Assembly (NCBI RefSeq): GCF_009711265.1
Contig: NZ_WMII01000008.1
Location: forward strand, 62,001 to 126,000
Source: Paracoccus shanxieyensis
Lineage (GTDB): Bacteria; Pseudomonadota; Alphaproteobacteria; Rhodobacterales; Rhodobacteraceae
Length of the DNA: 64,000 nt
Direction of reading: 5' to 3'
A model generated the notes under the pieces. It was not told where the DNA came from. It saw only the letters and a list, made by a program, of their open reading frames with translations, and did no database searches. Positions 9,019 through 16,194 of this stretch are shown here, piece by piece; positions within the stretch are counted from its first letter, which is position 1; each line of letters begins with the position of its first letter. The position numbers and the translations under genes are program-made.

Positions 9019-11250
9019 ATGCGCGCCCATTCGACCCTGACCCGCCGCCTCATGGCCTCGACCATGCCGCTGGCGCTGCTTTTCAGCCTTGGGCCGGCGT
9101 CAGGCCAAGCCGATCCGCTGATCGGCAGGAATTACAACGCCTATGGTCTGCCCGGCGCGATCGACACGCCCACGGCTGAAATGCTGCCCGATGCGACGAT
9201 TGGCGCAACGCTCAGCTATTCCGATCTGGCGCGGCGCAATACGCTGATCTTTCAGGCCCTGCCCCGGCTGACGGTGGCGCTGCGCTATGGCCGCTTTGAC
9301 ATCAATCCCGATGGCGACGGCGTGCTGACCCCGGATGAGCGGCGCGGCTATATCTGGGACCGCAGCTTCGATCTGCGCTATCAGTTCATGGACGAAAATC
9401 CCGGCGGCTGGCGGCCTGCCATGGCCATCGGCCTGCAGGATTTCATGGGCACGGGCTTTTACAGCAGCGAATATATCGTTGCGACCAAGACCATCAATCC
9501 GCGCCTGCGTGTCAGCGCCGGTCTGGGCTGGGGCCGTCTGGCCAGTTCCGGCAGCATCGGCAGCATCGGCGATCGCGGTGGCCCGGATGAGGATACCGGC
9601 GGCAAGCCGAATGTCGACCAGTGGTTCCGCGGCGATGTCGCACCCTTTGCCAGCGTGACATGGCAGGCCACGGACAAGCTGTCGCTGTCGGCGGAATATT
9701 CCGGCGACGATTACGCCTGCGAGACCGGCGATGCCGACAATTGCGCGCGCGAGATCTGGGTGGGCGACAAGGAAGGCCTGTCGAACAACATCAATCTGGG
9801 CGCCTCCTATCAGATGGGCGACAACTATCAGCTTGGCGCCTATCTGCTGGGTGGCAAGCAGTTCGGCGTGCAGTTCAGCGTGGCGATGGATCCGCGTCAG
9901 GCCCCCTTCCCCTCGGGTCTGGAAAAGGCGCCCGCGCCGGTGCGTCCGCGCCCCGCGCCCTCGGCCGATCCCGATGGCTGGTCGGGCGCATGGTCGGCCG
10001 ATCCGACCGCGCAGCCCGCGATCCAGAAGGCGCTTGGCGACGCGCTGTCCAAGGAAGGCCAGACGCTGGAATCCATGGCGCTGGACGCGAACCGGGCCGA
10101 GGTCCGCATCCGCAACAACCGCTATATCCAGCAGGCCGAAGCCGTGGGCCGCACCGCGCGCCTGATGACCCGCGCCCTGCCGCCTTCGGTGGAAACCTTT
10201 GTCATCACCTCGTCCGAAGATGGCGTGCCGACCAGTTCGGTCACGCTGCGCCGCTCGGATGTGGAACGGCTGGAAAACACCGAGGCAGGCCAGATCGCCA
10301 ATGTCGCGGTGGTCAGCAGCGCCGATCCGCGCCCCGGCAATCTGGTCTTGAACCGCGACGAATTCCCGCGCTTCCGCTGGGCGCTGAAGCCGTATTTCTC
10401 GACCTCGCTCTTCGATCCGGACGAACCCTTCCGCTATGAGCTGGGGGCCGAGGCCGTGATGGAATACGAATTGACGCCGGGGCTGGTTCTGGCCGGTTCG
10501 GTCCGTCAGCGCGTCGTCGGCAGCACCAAGCAGGAAGGTCCGGGCGGTCTGGATCCGGACGAATACGAGGCGCTGGACACCGATTACGACGCCAATGGCG
10601 TGCCGCGCGTGCGGTCGGACAACCGGATGTATTCGGGCAACAAAAGCCCGTCCATCCCGCGCCTGACGCTGGCCTATTACGCCAAGCCGACCGAAACCGT
10701 CTATACCCGCCTGACCGTGGGTCTGCTGGAGCGCAGCTTCGGCGGCGTCTCGGCCGAGGCGCTGTGGTATCCGACGAACTCGCCGCTGGCCTTGGGCGCC
10801 GAGATCAACAAGGTCAAGAAGCGCGACTTCCGCGACGCTTTCAGCTTCCGCGATTATGAGGTCACGACCGGCCATGTCTCGGCCTATTACGAATTCCAGA
10901 ACGGCATCGCCGCGCAACTGGATGTCGGCAAGTATCTGGCGGGCGACAAGGGCGCGACGCTGACCGTATCGCGGCAATTCGCCAATGGCTGGCGCGTCGG
11001 CGCATGGGTCACCAAGACCGACATGTCCGAAGAGGATTTCGGCGAAGGCTCGTTCGACAAGGGCGTGTCCATCTCGATCCCGCTGGGCTGGGGCACGGGC
11101 GATCCGTCGCTGCGCCGCGTCGGTGGCGATATCCGGTCGTTGTCGCGTGATGGCGGCTCGCGCCTGCGTGTCGATGGCCGGCTTTATGACAAGGTCCGTG
11201 ACAGCCAGTCGGGCCAGCTTTACCAAGGTTGGGGGAGGTTCTGGCGATGA
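9019..11250 (+). CDS. yjbH: YjbH-family exopolysaccharide outer-membrane protein
   Basis: A 743-residue exported protein with a signal peptide cleaved near residue 31 (after SGQA). The start of the mature part (NYNAYGLPGAIDTPTAEM) is characteristic of the YjbH family. These are beta-barrel-rich outer-membrane proteins linked to exopolysaccharide secretion in the enterobacterial yjbEFGH operon. Alternating aromatic residues through the last 300 residues agree with a barrel. The GAGAGGA ribosome site is well placed before the ATG. The stop overlaps the start of the yjbF-like gene (ATGA), so the two are made together. Confidence 0.88.
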   Translation: MRAHSTLTRRLMASTMPLALLFSLGPASGQADPLIGRNYNAYGLPGAIDTPTAEMLPDATIGATLSYSDLARRNTLIFQALPRLTVALRYGRFDINPDGDGVLTPDERRGYIWDRSFDLRYQFMDENPGGWRPAMAIGLQDFMGTGFYSSEYIVATKTINPRLRVSAGLGWGRLASSGSIGSIGDRGGPDEDTGGKPNVDQWFRGDVAPFASVTWQATDKLSLSAEYSGDDYACETGDADNCAREIWVGDKEGLSNNINLGASYQMGDNYQLGAYLLGGKQFGVQFSVAMDPRQAPFPSGLEKAPAPVRPRPAPSADPDGWSGAWSADPTAQPAIQKALGDALSKEGQTLESMALDANRAEVRIRNNRYIQQAEAVGRTARLMTRALPPSVETFVITSSEDGVPTSSVTLRRSDVERLENTEAGQIANVAVVSSADPRPGNLVLNRDEFPRFRWALKPYFSTSLFDPDEPFRYELGAEAVMEYELTPGLVLAGSVRQRVVGSTKQEGPGGLDPDEYEALDTDYDANGVPRVRSDNRMYSGNKSPSIPRLTLAYYAKPTETVYTRLTVGLLERSFGGVSAEALWYPTNSPLALGAEINKVKKRDFRDAFSFRDYEVTTGHVSAYYEFQNGIAAQLDVGKYLAGDKGATLTVSRQFANGWRVGAWVTKTDMSEEDFGEGSFDKGVSISIPLGWGTGDPSLRRVGGDIRSLSRDGGSRLRVDGRLYDKVRDSQSGQLYQGWGRFWR

Positions 11251-11900
11251 TCGGAACGGCAATGCGTTTCGCATGTGGCGGGGCGGCGCTGGCCATGCTG
11301 GCCGCCTGCGGCAATATGAGCAGTCAGGATTCGGTCGCGGCCAAACTGGTTCAGGCCGCGCGGCAGACCGTGGACAGCCGCAAGGCCGACGCGGCCCCCG
11401 CCGAGGCCCGCGACCCCGGTCAGATGGCCGCAACCGCGCTGCGGGTCAATCCGGGACCGCTGATCATGGTGGGGCTGGAAAGCCAGGGCTCGACTCAGGT
11501 CATGGCGATGACCGGGGAAAATGCCGGGCAGCGCACCTATATGACGCCGAACGAACAGGCGCTGGTGCTGCGCGGCGGGATGCTGGTCGGCACGCGCGGT
11601 CTGGGCCACGACCTGTCGGTGGCCGAATCCGCGCAGTCGGCCGCGCTGATCCGCGCAAGCCGCAGCGGTCAGGCCAGCCGCACCATGCGCTATTGGACCG
11701 GCGACGGGCTGGAGCGTCCGATGACGCTGAGCTGTTCCATCAGCCCCGGCCCCAAGGCGGGTGTGATGCTGGAAAGCTGCCAGAACGGGCCGCTGAACTT
11801 CCAGAACAACTATCTGGTGCAGGGTGGGCGTATCACCGTCTCGCGCCAATGGATCGGCCCGAATCTGGGCTATGTCACCATTCAGGAACTGCGCCCCTAG
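11247..11900 (+). CDS. yjbF: YjbF/GfcB-family lipoprotein
   Basis: A 217-residue predicted lipoprotein with a lipobox at LAAC and the cysteine near residue 21. The body matches the YjbF/GfcB family of polysaccharide-export lipoproteins, including the PNEQALVLRGGMLVGTRGLG segment. The ATG at 11247 is preferred because it overlaps the yjbH stop by ATGA and has GGGGGAGG about 8 bases upstream; an in-frame upstream start at 11229 is less likely. Together with YjbH it probably forms an outer-membrane unit for surface polysaccharide. YjbG and a polymer synthase are not next to it. Confidence 0.85.
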   Translation: MIGTAMRFACGGAALAMLAACGNMSSQDSVAAKLVQAARQTVDSRKADAAPAEARDPGQMAATALRVNPGPLIMVGLESQGSTQVMAMTGENAGQRTYMTPNEQALVLRGGMLVGTRGLGHDLSVAESAQSAALIRASRSGQASRTMRYWTGDGLERPMTLSCSISPGPKAGVMLESCQNGPLNFQNNYLVQGGRITVSRQWIGPNLGYVTIQELRP

Positions 11901-11926
11901 GCGCGCGACTGTCCCCTTTGACACGC

Positions 11927-11956
11927 AAAAGGCCCGCAGCGATGCGGGCCTTTTTC
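11927..11956 (+). terminator. Rho-independent terminator after yjbF
   Basis: The stem GGCCCGCA / TGCGGGCC with a 4-base loop is flanked by AAAA on the left and TTTTT on the right. It ends the yjbH-yjbF unit. Confidence 0.88.
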
Positions 11957-12036
11957 ATGATCCTGTCCTGAGCTGCGGCGCTCAACCAGTAAGGAAGCGT
12001 CGGCAACTGCAAGTGGATCTGCGCAGGACGGAATGG

Positions 12037-12062
12037 AAAAGGGCTGACCCGAAGGCCAGCCC
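12037..12062 (-). terminator. Terminator of the small acidic-tail gene
   Basis: Read on the minus strand, GGGCTG / CAGCCC closes a 10-base loop and is followed by TTTTCC. It lies 25 bases after the stop of the 72-residue gene. Confidence 0.75.
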
Positions 12063-12087
12063 CTGTACCAAACTTCCTTGCGGAAGA

Positions 12088-12306
12088 TCAGTTGGTCGTG
12101 TCGTCATCATCGTCGTCGTCCGAAGCGACGGCGGCGATAACGCCCAGCAGCAGCAGGGCGGGGACGACGAGGCCAGCGTTCGACGAAGCGGGCTTCTCGT
12201 CAACGACGACCGGCTCGACTTCGACGACGGGGGCGACGTAGCCGCCTGCGAATGCGGACGATGCGGTCAGGCCCAGGGCCAGCGCAAAGGTAGCAAATTT
12301 GGTCAT
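12088..12306 (-). CDS. Small exported protein with one hydrophobic segment and an Asp tail
   Basis: A 72-residue protein with a clear Sec signal peptide (cleavage after ASSAFA, about residue 20). A Val/Pro/Glu-rich stretch follows, then a hydrophobic helix at about 44-62, and a terminal tract of seven consecutive Asp ending in TTN. The ATG at 12306 has GGAG 7 bases upstream; the ATG at 12312 lies too close to it. The overall plan (signal peptide, linker, short hydrophobic segment, polar Asp/Thr tail) resembles YjbE, the small secreted member of the yjbEFGH operon. It sits convergent with yjbF here. YjbE kinship is inference; the function is unknown. Confidence 0.75.
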   Translation of the reverse strand: MTKFATFALALGLTASSAFAGGYVAPVVEVEPVVVDEKPASSNAGLVVPALLLLGVIAAVASDDDDDDDTTN

Positions 12307-12519
12307 GATCATGCTCCGTTCAGTATTTTGAAGTCTGCCGTCTCCAGCAGCATCGCAAGGACAGTCGCATAAAGCCAATGACTTGGAAAGCAGTCTTGAC
12401 GGGGCTTTCTCGCGGCATCGGCGAAACTGTTGCATATTCGCCAGCACCTTGTGGCTTCGGCAAGATGCCGCCCGAGAATTGGCCGGTTCCCGCCGCAATC
12501 CTTTGGCCAAAGACATGGG

Positions 12520-13302
12520 TTATTTTCTGTAAAGGACTAGGGAAACAGCATAAATTCCTGCGGAAACCACCACGATGGACGGACCGGCGGGCGTATCCAG
12601 CCGCAGGCTGGCAAAAAGGCCGCAGATCACCGCCAGCGCGCCGATAAAAGTTGCGGAACCCGCCATCTGCTCGGGCGTTCTGGAGAATCCGCGCGCTGCG
12701 GCTGCGGGCACGATCAGCATGGCCGAGACCAGCAATGCGCCGACAATCCGAATCGCGATGGCCACCACGACAGCCAGCGCCAGCGACAGGATCAGCCGTT
12801 CGTGACGCGGATTTATCCCGGCGGCAAGGGCCAATTCCTCATTGACCGAGGCGGTGACAAGCCGTTGCCAGCGCCAGACCAGCAGCCCCAGAACCAGCAA
12901 TCCGCCGCCCCAGATCCACAGCAGATCGGCGCGCGTGACGGCAAGAATGTCGCCAAACAGGAAGCTGTCCAGACTGACGCGCAGGCTGGGGATAAAGCTG
13001 GCCGCGACCAGACCCATGGCCAGCGCCGAATGGGCGATGACGCCCAGCACGGTGTCCATGCCCTGCCCGCGCCCGGTCAGCCACGCCACCAGCAGCGCCA
13101 TGCCCACGGCCACGGCCAGCGTGCCCAGATAGAACGGCATGGCGAAGGCAAAGCTGAGCGCCACCCCCAGAATGGCCGCGTGCGAGGTCGAGTCGCCGAA
13201 ATACGCCATGCGCCGCCAGACCACGAAACTGCCCAGCGTGCCCGTCGCCAGCACAAGGCCCAGCCCCGCGATCACGGCGCGGATCAGGAAATCGTCAAGC
13301 AT
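12520..13302 (-). CDS. znuB: Zinc ABC transporter permease ZnuB
   Basis: A 260-residue integral membrane protein with about seven or eight hydrophobic helices, of the ABC-3 permease family for Zn/Mn. The family segment GDSTSHAAILGVAL lies near residues 37-50. It forms the inner-membrane channel of the ZnuABC zinc importer with ZnuC, encoded 3 bp upstream, and ZnuA, divergently encoded beyond zur. Repression by Zur through the shared intergenic operators is likely, since zur-znuC-znuB read as one operon. Confidence 0.95.
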   Translation of the reverse strand: MLDDFLIRAVIAGLGLVLATGTLGSFVVWRRMAYFGDSTSHAAILGVALSFAFAMPFYLGTLAVAVGMALLVAWLTGRGQGMDTVLGVIAHSALAMGLVAASFIPSLRVSLDSFLFGDILAVTRADLLWIWGGGLLVLGLLVWRWQRLVTASVNEELALAAGINPRHERLILSLALAVVVAIAIRIVGALLVSAMLIVPAAAARGFSRTPEQMAGSATFIGALAVICGLFASLRLDTPAGPSIVVVSAGIYAVSLVLYRK

Positions 13303-13305
13303 GGA

Positions 13306-14088
13306 TCAGGCCTTCTGCGCGGGATGGTGATGGCCGCAATCCGGCCCGTGGACATGTTCGTCCACATGATCGTGGTCATGATCGTGGCGGTGGCGATACA
13401 GCGCCAGCGTGCCCTGCGCCTCGGCCCCGAACAGGGCGCGATATTCCGGCGCGGCGCTGACGACCTGCGGCGTGCCCTGACAGCAGACATGGCCGTTCAG
13501 GCAGATCACCCGGTCCGAGGCCCGCATCACGACCAGCAGATCATGGCTGACCATCAGCACGCCTGCCCCGGTCTCGGCGCGCACTTCCTCGATCAGGCGA
13601 TAGAAGGCGACGATGCCGGGCTGGTCCAGCCCCTGCGTCGGTTCGTCCAGCACCAGAAGCTGCGGATCGTTCAGCAGCGCCCGCGCCAGCAGCACGCGCT
13701 GGAACTGCCCGCCCGACAGCGCCGAGATCTGCCGCTGCCCCAGCCCCGGCACACCCGTCCGCTCCAGCACCGCGGCGGCCTGCGCGTCGTTGACGCGCAC
13801 CGGCAGCGACAGGAAGCGCCGCACGGTCATCGGCATGGCGCGTTCGATATGCACGCGCTGCGGCACATAGCCGATGCGCAGCCCCTGCGCGCGCCGGACC
13901 TGCCCCGAACTTGGCGCGACCTGCCCCAGCAGCGCCCGCACCAGCGTCGATTTGCCTGACCCGTTTGGCCCGACCACCGTGACGATTTCCCTGGGATGGA
14001 TCGCCATGCTGACCTGCGACAGCACCGGGCGGTCGGCGCCCGGATGGCTGACATCAAGGCTTTGCGCCTGAATCAGCGCGGCGCTCAT
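13306..14088 (-). CDS. znuC: Zinc ABC transporter ATPase ZnuC with His-rich tail
   Basis: A 260-residue ATPase with Walker A GPNGSGKST at 40-48, signature LSGGQFQRVLLARAL, and Walker B LLVLDEPTQGLDQ. It energises zinc import with ZnuB. The last 25 residues or so are dense in His/Asp (HRHDHDHDHVDEHVHG followed by a Cys and three His), a plausible cytoplasmic zinc-binding or sensing tail. The ATG at 14088 overlaps the zur stop (ATGA); a longer in-frame extension into zur is not needed. Confidence 0.95.
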   Translation of the reverse strand: MSAALIQAQSLDVSHPGADRPVLSQVSMAIHPREIVTVVGPNGSGKSTLVRALLGQVAPSSGQVRRAQGLRIGYVPQRVHIERAMPMTVRRFLSLPVRVNDAQAAAVLERTGVPGLGQRQISALSGGQFQRVLLARALLNDPQLLVLDEPTQGLDQPGIVAFYRLIEEVRAETGAGVLMVSHDLLVVMRASDRVICLNGHVCCQGTPQVVSAAPEYRALFGAEAQGTLALYRHRHDHDHDHVDEHVHGPDCGHHHPAQKA

Positions 14089-14588
14089 GCCTGCGCCGCC
14101 GTTTCCGCCTTGGCGCAGGCACGGCACAGGCCCAGCAGCTCGACGGTGCTGCGTTCGATCACGAAACCGCTTTCAGCCGCCAGGGCCGCCAGCGCGTCAT
14201 GCAGACCGGGACTTTCGGCCTCGGCCACCTGTTCGCAATTGCGGCAGATCAGAAAGCCGGGCGCGTGGTCGCGATGTTCCGACAGGCAGGCGGCATAGGC
14301 ATTCAGGCGGCGCACCCGATGGGCAAAGCCCTGTTCGACCAGAAAATCCAGCGCGCGATAGGCGACGGGGGGCTGTTTGCCGAAACCCTCGGCGGCCAGA
14401 CGTTCCAGCACGTCATAGGCCCCCATGGCCCGGTGCGATTCCAGCAGGATCTCCAGCACGCGGCGGCGCACCGGCGTCAGGCGCACGCCATCGGCGCGGG
14501 CCTGTTCTTCGGCCCGCGCCAGCACGGTCGCCGTGCAATGGGCGTGGTCATGATCGTGGAACGGGTCGATCGACGGAGCTTCGGGCAT
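14085..14588 (-). CDS. zur: Zinc uptake regulator Zur (Fur family)
   Basis: A 167-residue Fur-family repressor. The winged-helix part contains RLTPVRRRVLEILLE and the recognition region KQPPVAYRALDFL. The dimerisation domain has CRNC and CRAC pairs for structural zinc, plus an HRDHAPGFLIC metal site. The N-terminus has an extra His cluster (HDHDHAH). The ATG at 14588 is chosen because a Zur-type operator occupies the DNA 5 to 17 bases upstream; a GTG at 14612 would put that operator inside the gene. It is the first gene of zur-znuC-znuB, so it probably represses itself. Confidence 0.93.
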   Translation of the reverse strand: MPEAPSIDPFHDHDHAHCTATVLARAEEQARADGVRLTPVRRRVLEILLESHRAMGAYDVLERLAAEGFGKQPPVAYRALDFLVEQGFAHRVRRLNAYAACLSEHRDHAPGFLICRNCEQVAEAESPGLHDALAALAAESGFVIERSTVELLGLCRACAKAETAAQA

Positions 14589-14592
14589 GAGC

Positions 14593-14605
14593 GTTATATT
14601 ATCAC
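14593..14605. promoter_or_regulatory. Zur-type operator 1
   Basis: The near-palindrome GTTATA-T-TATCAC (one mismatch) is followed by ATTTC. It fits the proteobacterial Zur consensus GTTATAnTATAAC with ATTTC flanks. It abuts the zur start codon, in the gap between divergent zur and znuA. Confidence 0.8.
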
Positions 14606-14619
14606 ATTTCACTTGACGG

Positions 14620-14632
14620 GTTACGATATAAC
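14620..14632. promoter_or_regulatory. Zur-type operator 2
   Basis: GTTACG-A-TATAAC followed by AT matches the Zur consensus with two mismatches in one half-site. Its centre lies 27 bp from that of operator 1. It is 38 bases before the znuA start, so Zur bound here would probably block both divergent transcripts. Confidence 0.75.
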
Positions 14633-14669
14633 ATAAATAAGCGTGGCGTTTCTACAAGAGAGCCCGCGC

Positions 14670-15632
14670 ATGTCCCCGACGTTCCGCCGATCCCTGATCG
14701 CTTCGACCGCTGTTTGCCTGTCGGCCCTTCCCGCCCTGGCCGAGGTGCCCGATGTCGTCACCGACATCCCCGCCGTTGCCGGGCTGGTCGGGCAGGTCAT
14801 GGGGGATCTGGGCAGTCCCACCGTGCTGATGCAGGCGGGCGGCGATCCGCATCACTATCAGCTGCGCCCCAGTCAGGCGCGCAGCCTGCAGAACGCCGAT
14901 CTGCTGGTCTGGATCGGCCCGGAACTGGCGCCGTGGCTGGAGCGCCCGGCCAAGGAACTGCCTGCCGAGGCCTCGCTGCCGCTGCTGACGGTGCCGCAGA
15001 CCCACCTGCGCCAATATGCCGCCGGGCATGATGGGCATGAGCATGAAGAAGGTCACGACCATAACCATGACCATGACCATGACCATGACCATGAGGAGGG
15101 CGAGCATCACCACCATTCCGGCACGGACCCGCATGCATGGCTGGACCCGGAAAACGGCAAGCTGTGGCTGGGCGCGATTGCCGAAGCCTTGGCCAAGCGC
15201 GATCCCGAACATGCCGAGACCTATCGCGCCAATGCCGCGCAGGGCGTTCAGGAACTGACCGCGCTGGATACCCAGTTGCAGGCCGATCTGGCCCCCGCCA
15301 AGGGCAAGCATTTCGTCGTCTTTCATGACGCCTATGGTTATTTCACCCAGCATTTCGGGCTGGAACCGGCGATTCCGGTCAGCCTTGGCGATGCCAGCAC
15401 GCCCTCGGCGGCGCGGCTGCGCGAGATTCAGGCCCAGATCCGCGAAGCCGGTGCGCAATGCGCCTTCCCCGAGGCGAACCACGATCCGAAGCTGCTGCAC
15501 GTGGTGATCGAGGGCAGCGGCGCGCGCGACGGCGGCGCCTTGGCCCCGGAAGGCAGCGCGGCGGTCGGCAACGGCTATGCCGATATTCTGCGCGCCATGG
15601 GCAAGACATTTGCGGATTGCCTTAGCAAATAA
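14670..15632 (+). CDS. znuA: Zinc-binding periplasmic protein ZnuA with His-rich loop
   Basis: A 320-residue solute-binding protein of the cluster A-I metal family. A signal peptide (cleaved after ALA near residue 24) leads into VVTDIPAVAGLVGQVMG. Conserved zinc ligands are in GGDPHHYQLRPSQ, in HFVVFHDAYGYF and in FPEANHD. Between about 120 and 150 lies a long His/Asp/Glu loop made by a six-base repeat encoding (HD)n, then HHHH, typical of high-affinity zinc capture. The ATG at 14670 has GAGAG 7 bases upstream; a GTG at 14643 also opens the frame. It is divergent from zur. Confidence 0.95.
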   Translation: MSPTFRRSLIASTAVCLSALPALAEVPDVVTDIPAVAGLVGQVMGDLGSPTVLMQAGGDPHHYQLRPSQARSLQNADLLVWIGPELAPWLERPAKELPAEASLPLLTVPQTHLRQYAAGHDGHEHEEGHDHNHDHDHDHDHEEGEHHHHSGTDPHAWLDPENGKLWLGAIAEALAKRDPEHAETYRANAAQGVQELTALDTQLQADLAPAKGKHFVVFHDAYGYFTQHFGLEPAIPVSLGDASTPSAARLREIQAQIREAGAQCAFPEANHDPKLLHVVIEGSGARDGGALAPEGSAAVGNGYADILRAMGKTFADCLSK

Positions 15633-15670
15633 GGCTTCCTTGACGAACCCCTTCGTTCGGCAGGAAGAAA

Positions 15671-15703
15671 GGGCGGATGCCGGGGCTGGCATCCGCCCTT
15701 TTT
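15671..15703 (+). terminator. Rho-independent terminator after znuA
   Basis: GGGCGGATGCC / GGCATCCGCCC forms an 11-bp perfect stem with a 6-base loop and is followed by TTTTT, 38 bases after the znuA stop. Confidence 0.9.
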
Positions 15704-15769
15704 GCCATGCATCATGGCGGCCCGAGCGGATGATCGCCGTGGCACCCCCTTGAAATCAGGGAAATCCCC

Positions 15770-15785
15770 GGCGGGAATAATTCCC
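15770..15785. promoter_or_regulatory. Candidate operator palindrome upstream of hemP
   Basis: The perfect 13-bp inverted repeat GGGAAT-A-ATTCCC lies about 90 bases before hemP and about 15 bases ahead of a TTGACA hexamer. hemP genes are usually iron-regulated, so an iron regulator site is plausible. The sequence does not obviously match a known Fur, Irr or RirA box. Confidence 0.35.
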
Positions 15786-15864
15786 GACTATTTTCCTTTG
15801 ACATCCCTTATGGATTTTGTCAGGTTATTGTTACCGCGCTTTATGAGGAACAAGGAACTTGGAC

Positions 15865-16041
15865 ATGACCGCGACTCGCCCCGCCGAATTCTCCCGCCCC
15901 GGTGCAACCGCGCTGCAGCGTCTGCCCGAACATGATGCCGAAGTGCTGACCGCCGGCGGCAATCAGGCCCTGATCGTGCTGGGCGACCAGGTCTATAACC
16001 TGCGCATCACCCGCGCGGGCAAGCTGATCCTGACCAAGTAA
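15865..16041 (+). CDS. hemP: Hemin uptake protein HemP
   Basis: A 58-residue protein with the HemP signature at its end: ALIVLGDQVYNLRITRAGKLILTK, that is, a Tyr-x-Leu-Arg-Ile-Thr-Arg core and a GKLILTK terminus. HemP/HmuP proteins accompany haem or iron-uptake genes and are small cytosolic factors needed for receptor expression in some bacteria. No haem transporter lies next to it here. The ATG at 15865 has AAGGAA about 7 bases upstream. Confidence 0.88.
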   Translation: MTATRPAEFSRPGATALQRLPEHDAEVLTAGGNQALIVLGDQVYNLRITRAGKLILTK

Positions 16042-16194
16042 TCCGATCTGGCCGACGGCCCCGCGACGCTGCGGGCCCGCGGCCTGCACGACATACCGGG
16101 CCAACCGCCCGCATGAAAACGGGGCGCGGACAGCCGCACCCCATCTTGATCCCGAAGTCATGGGGGCCATGCCCCCGCGACCGATCCAGCGGCC

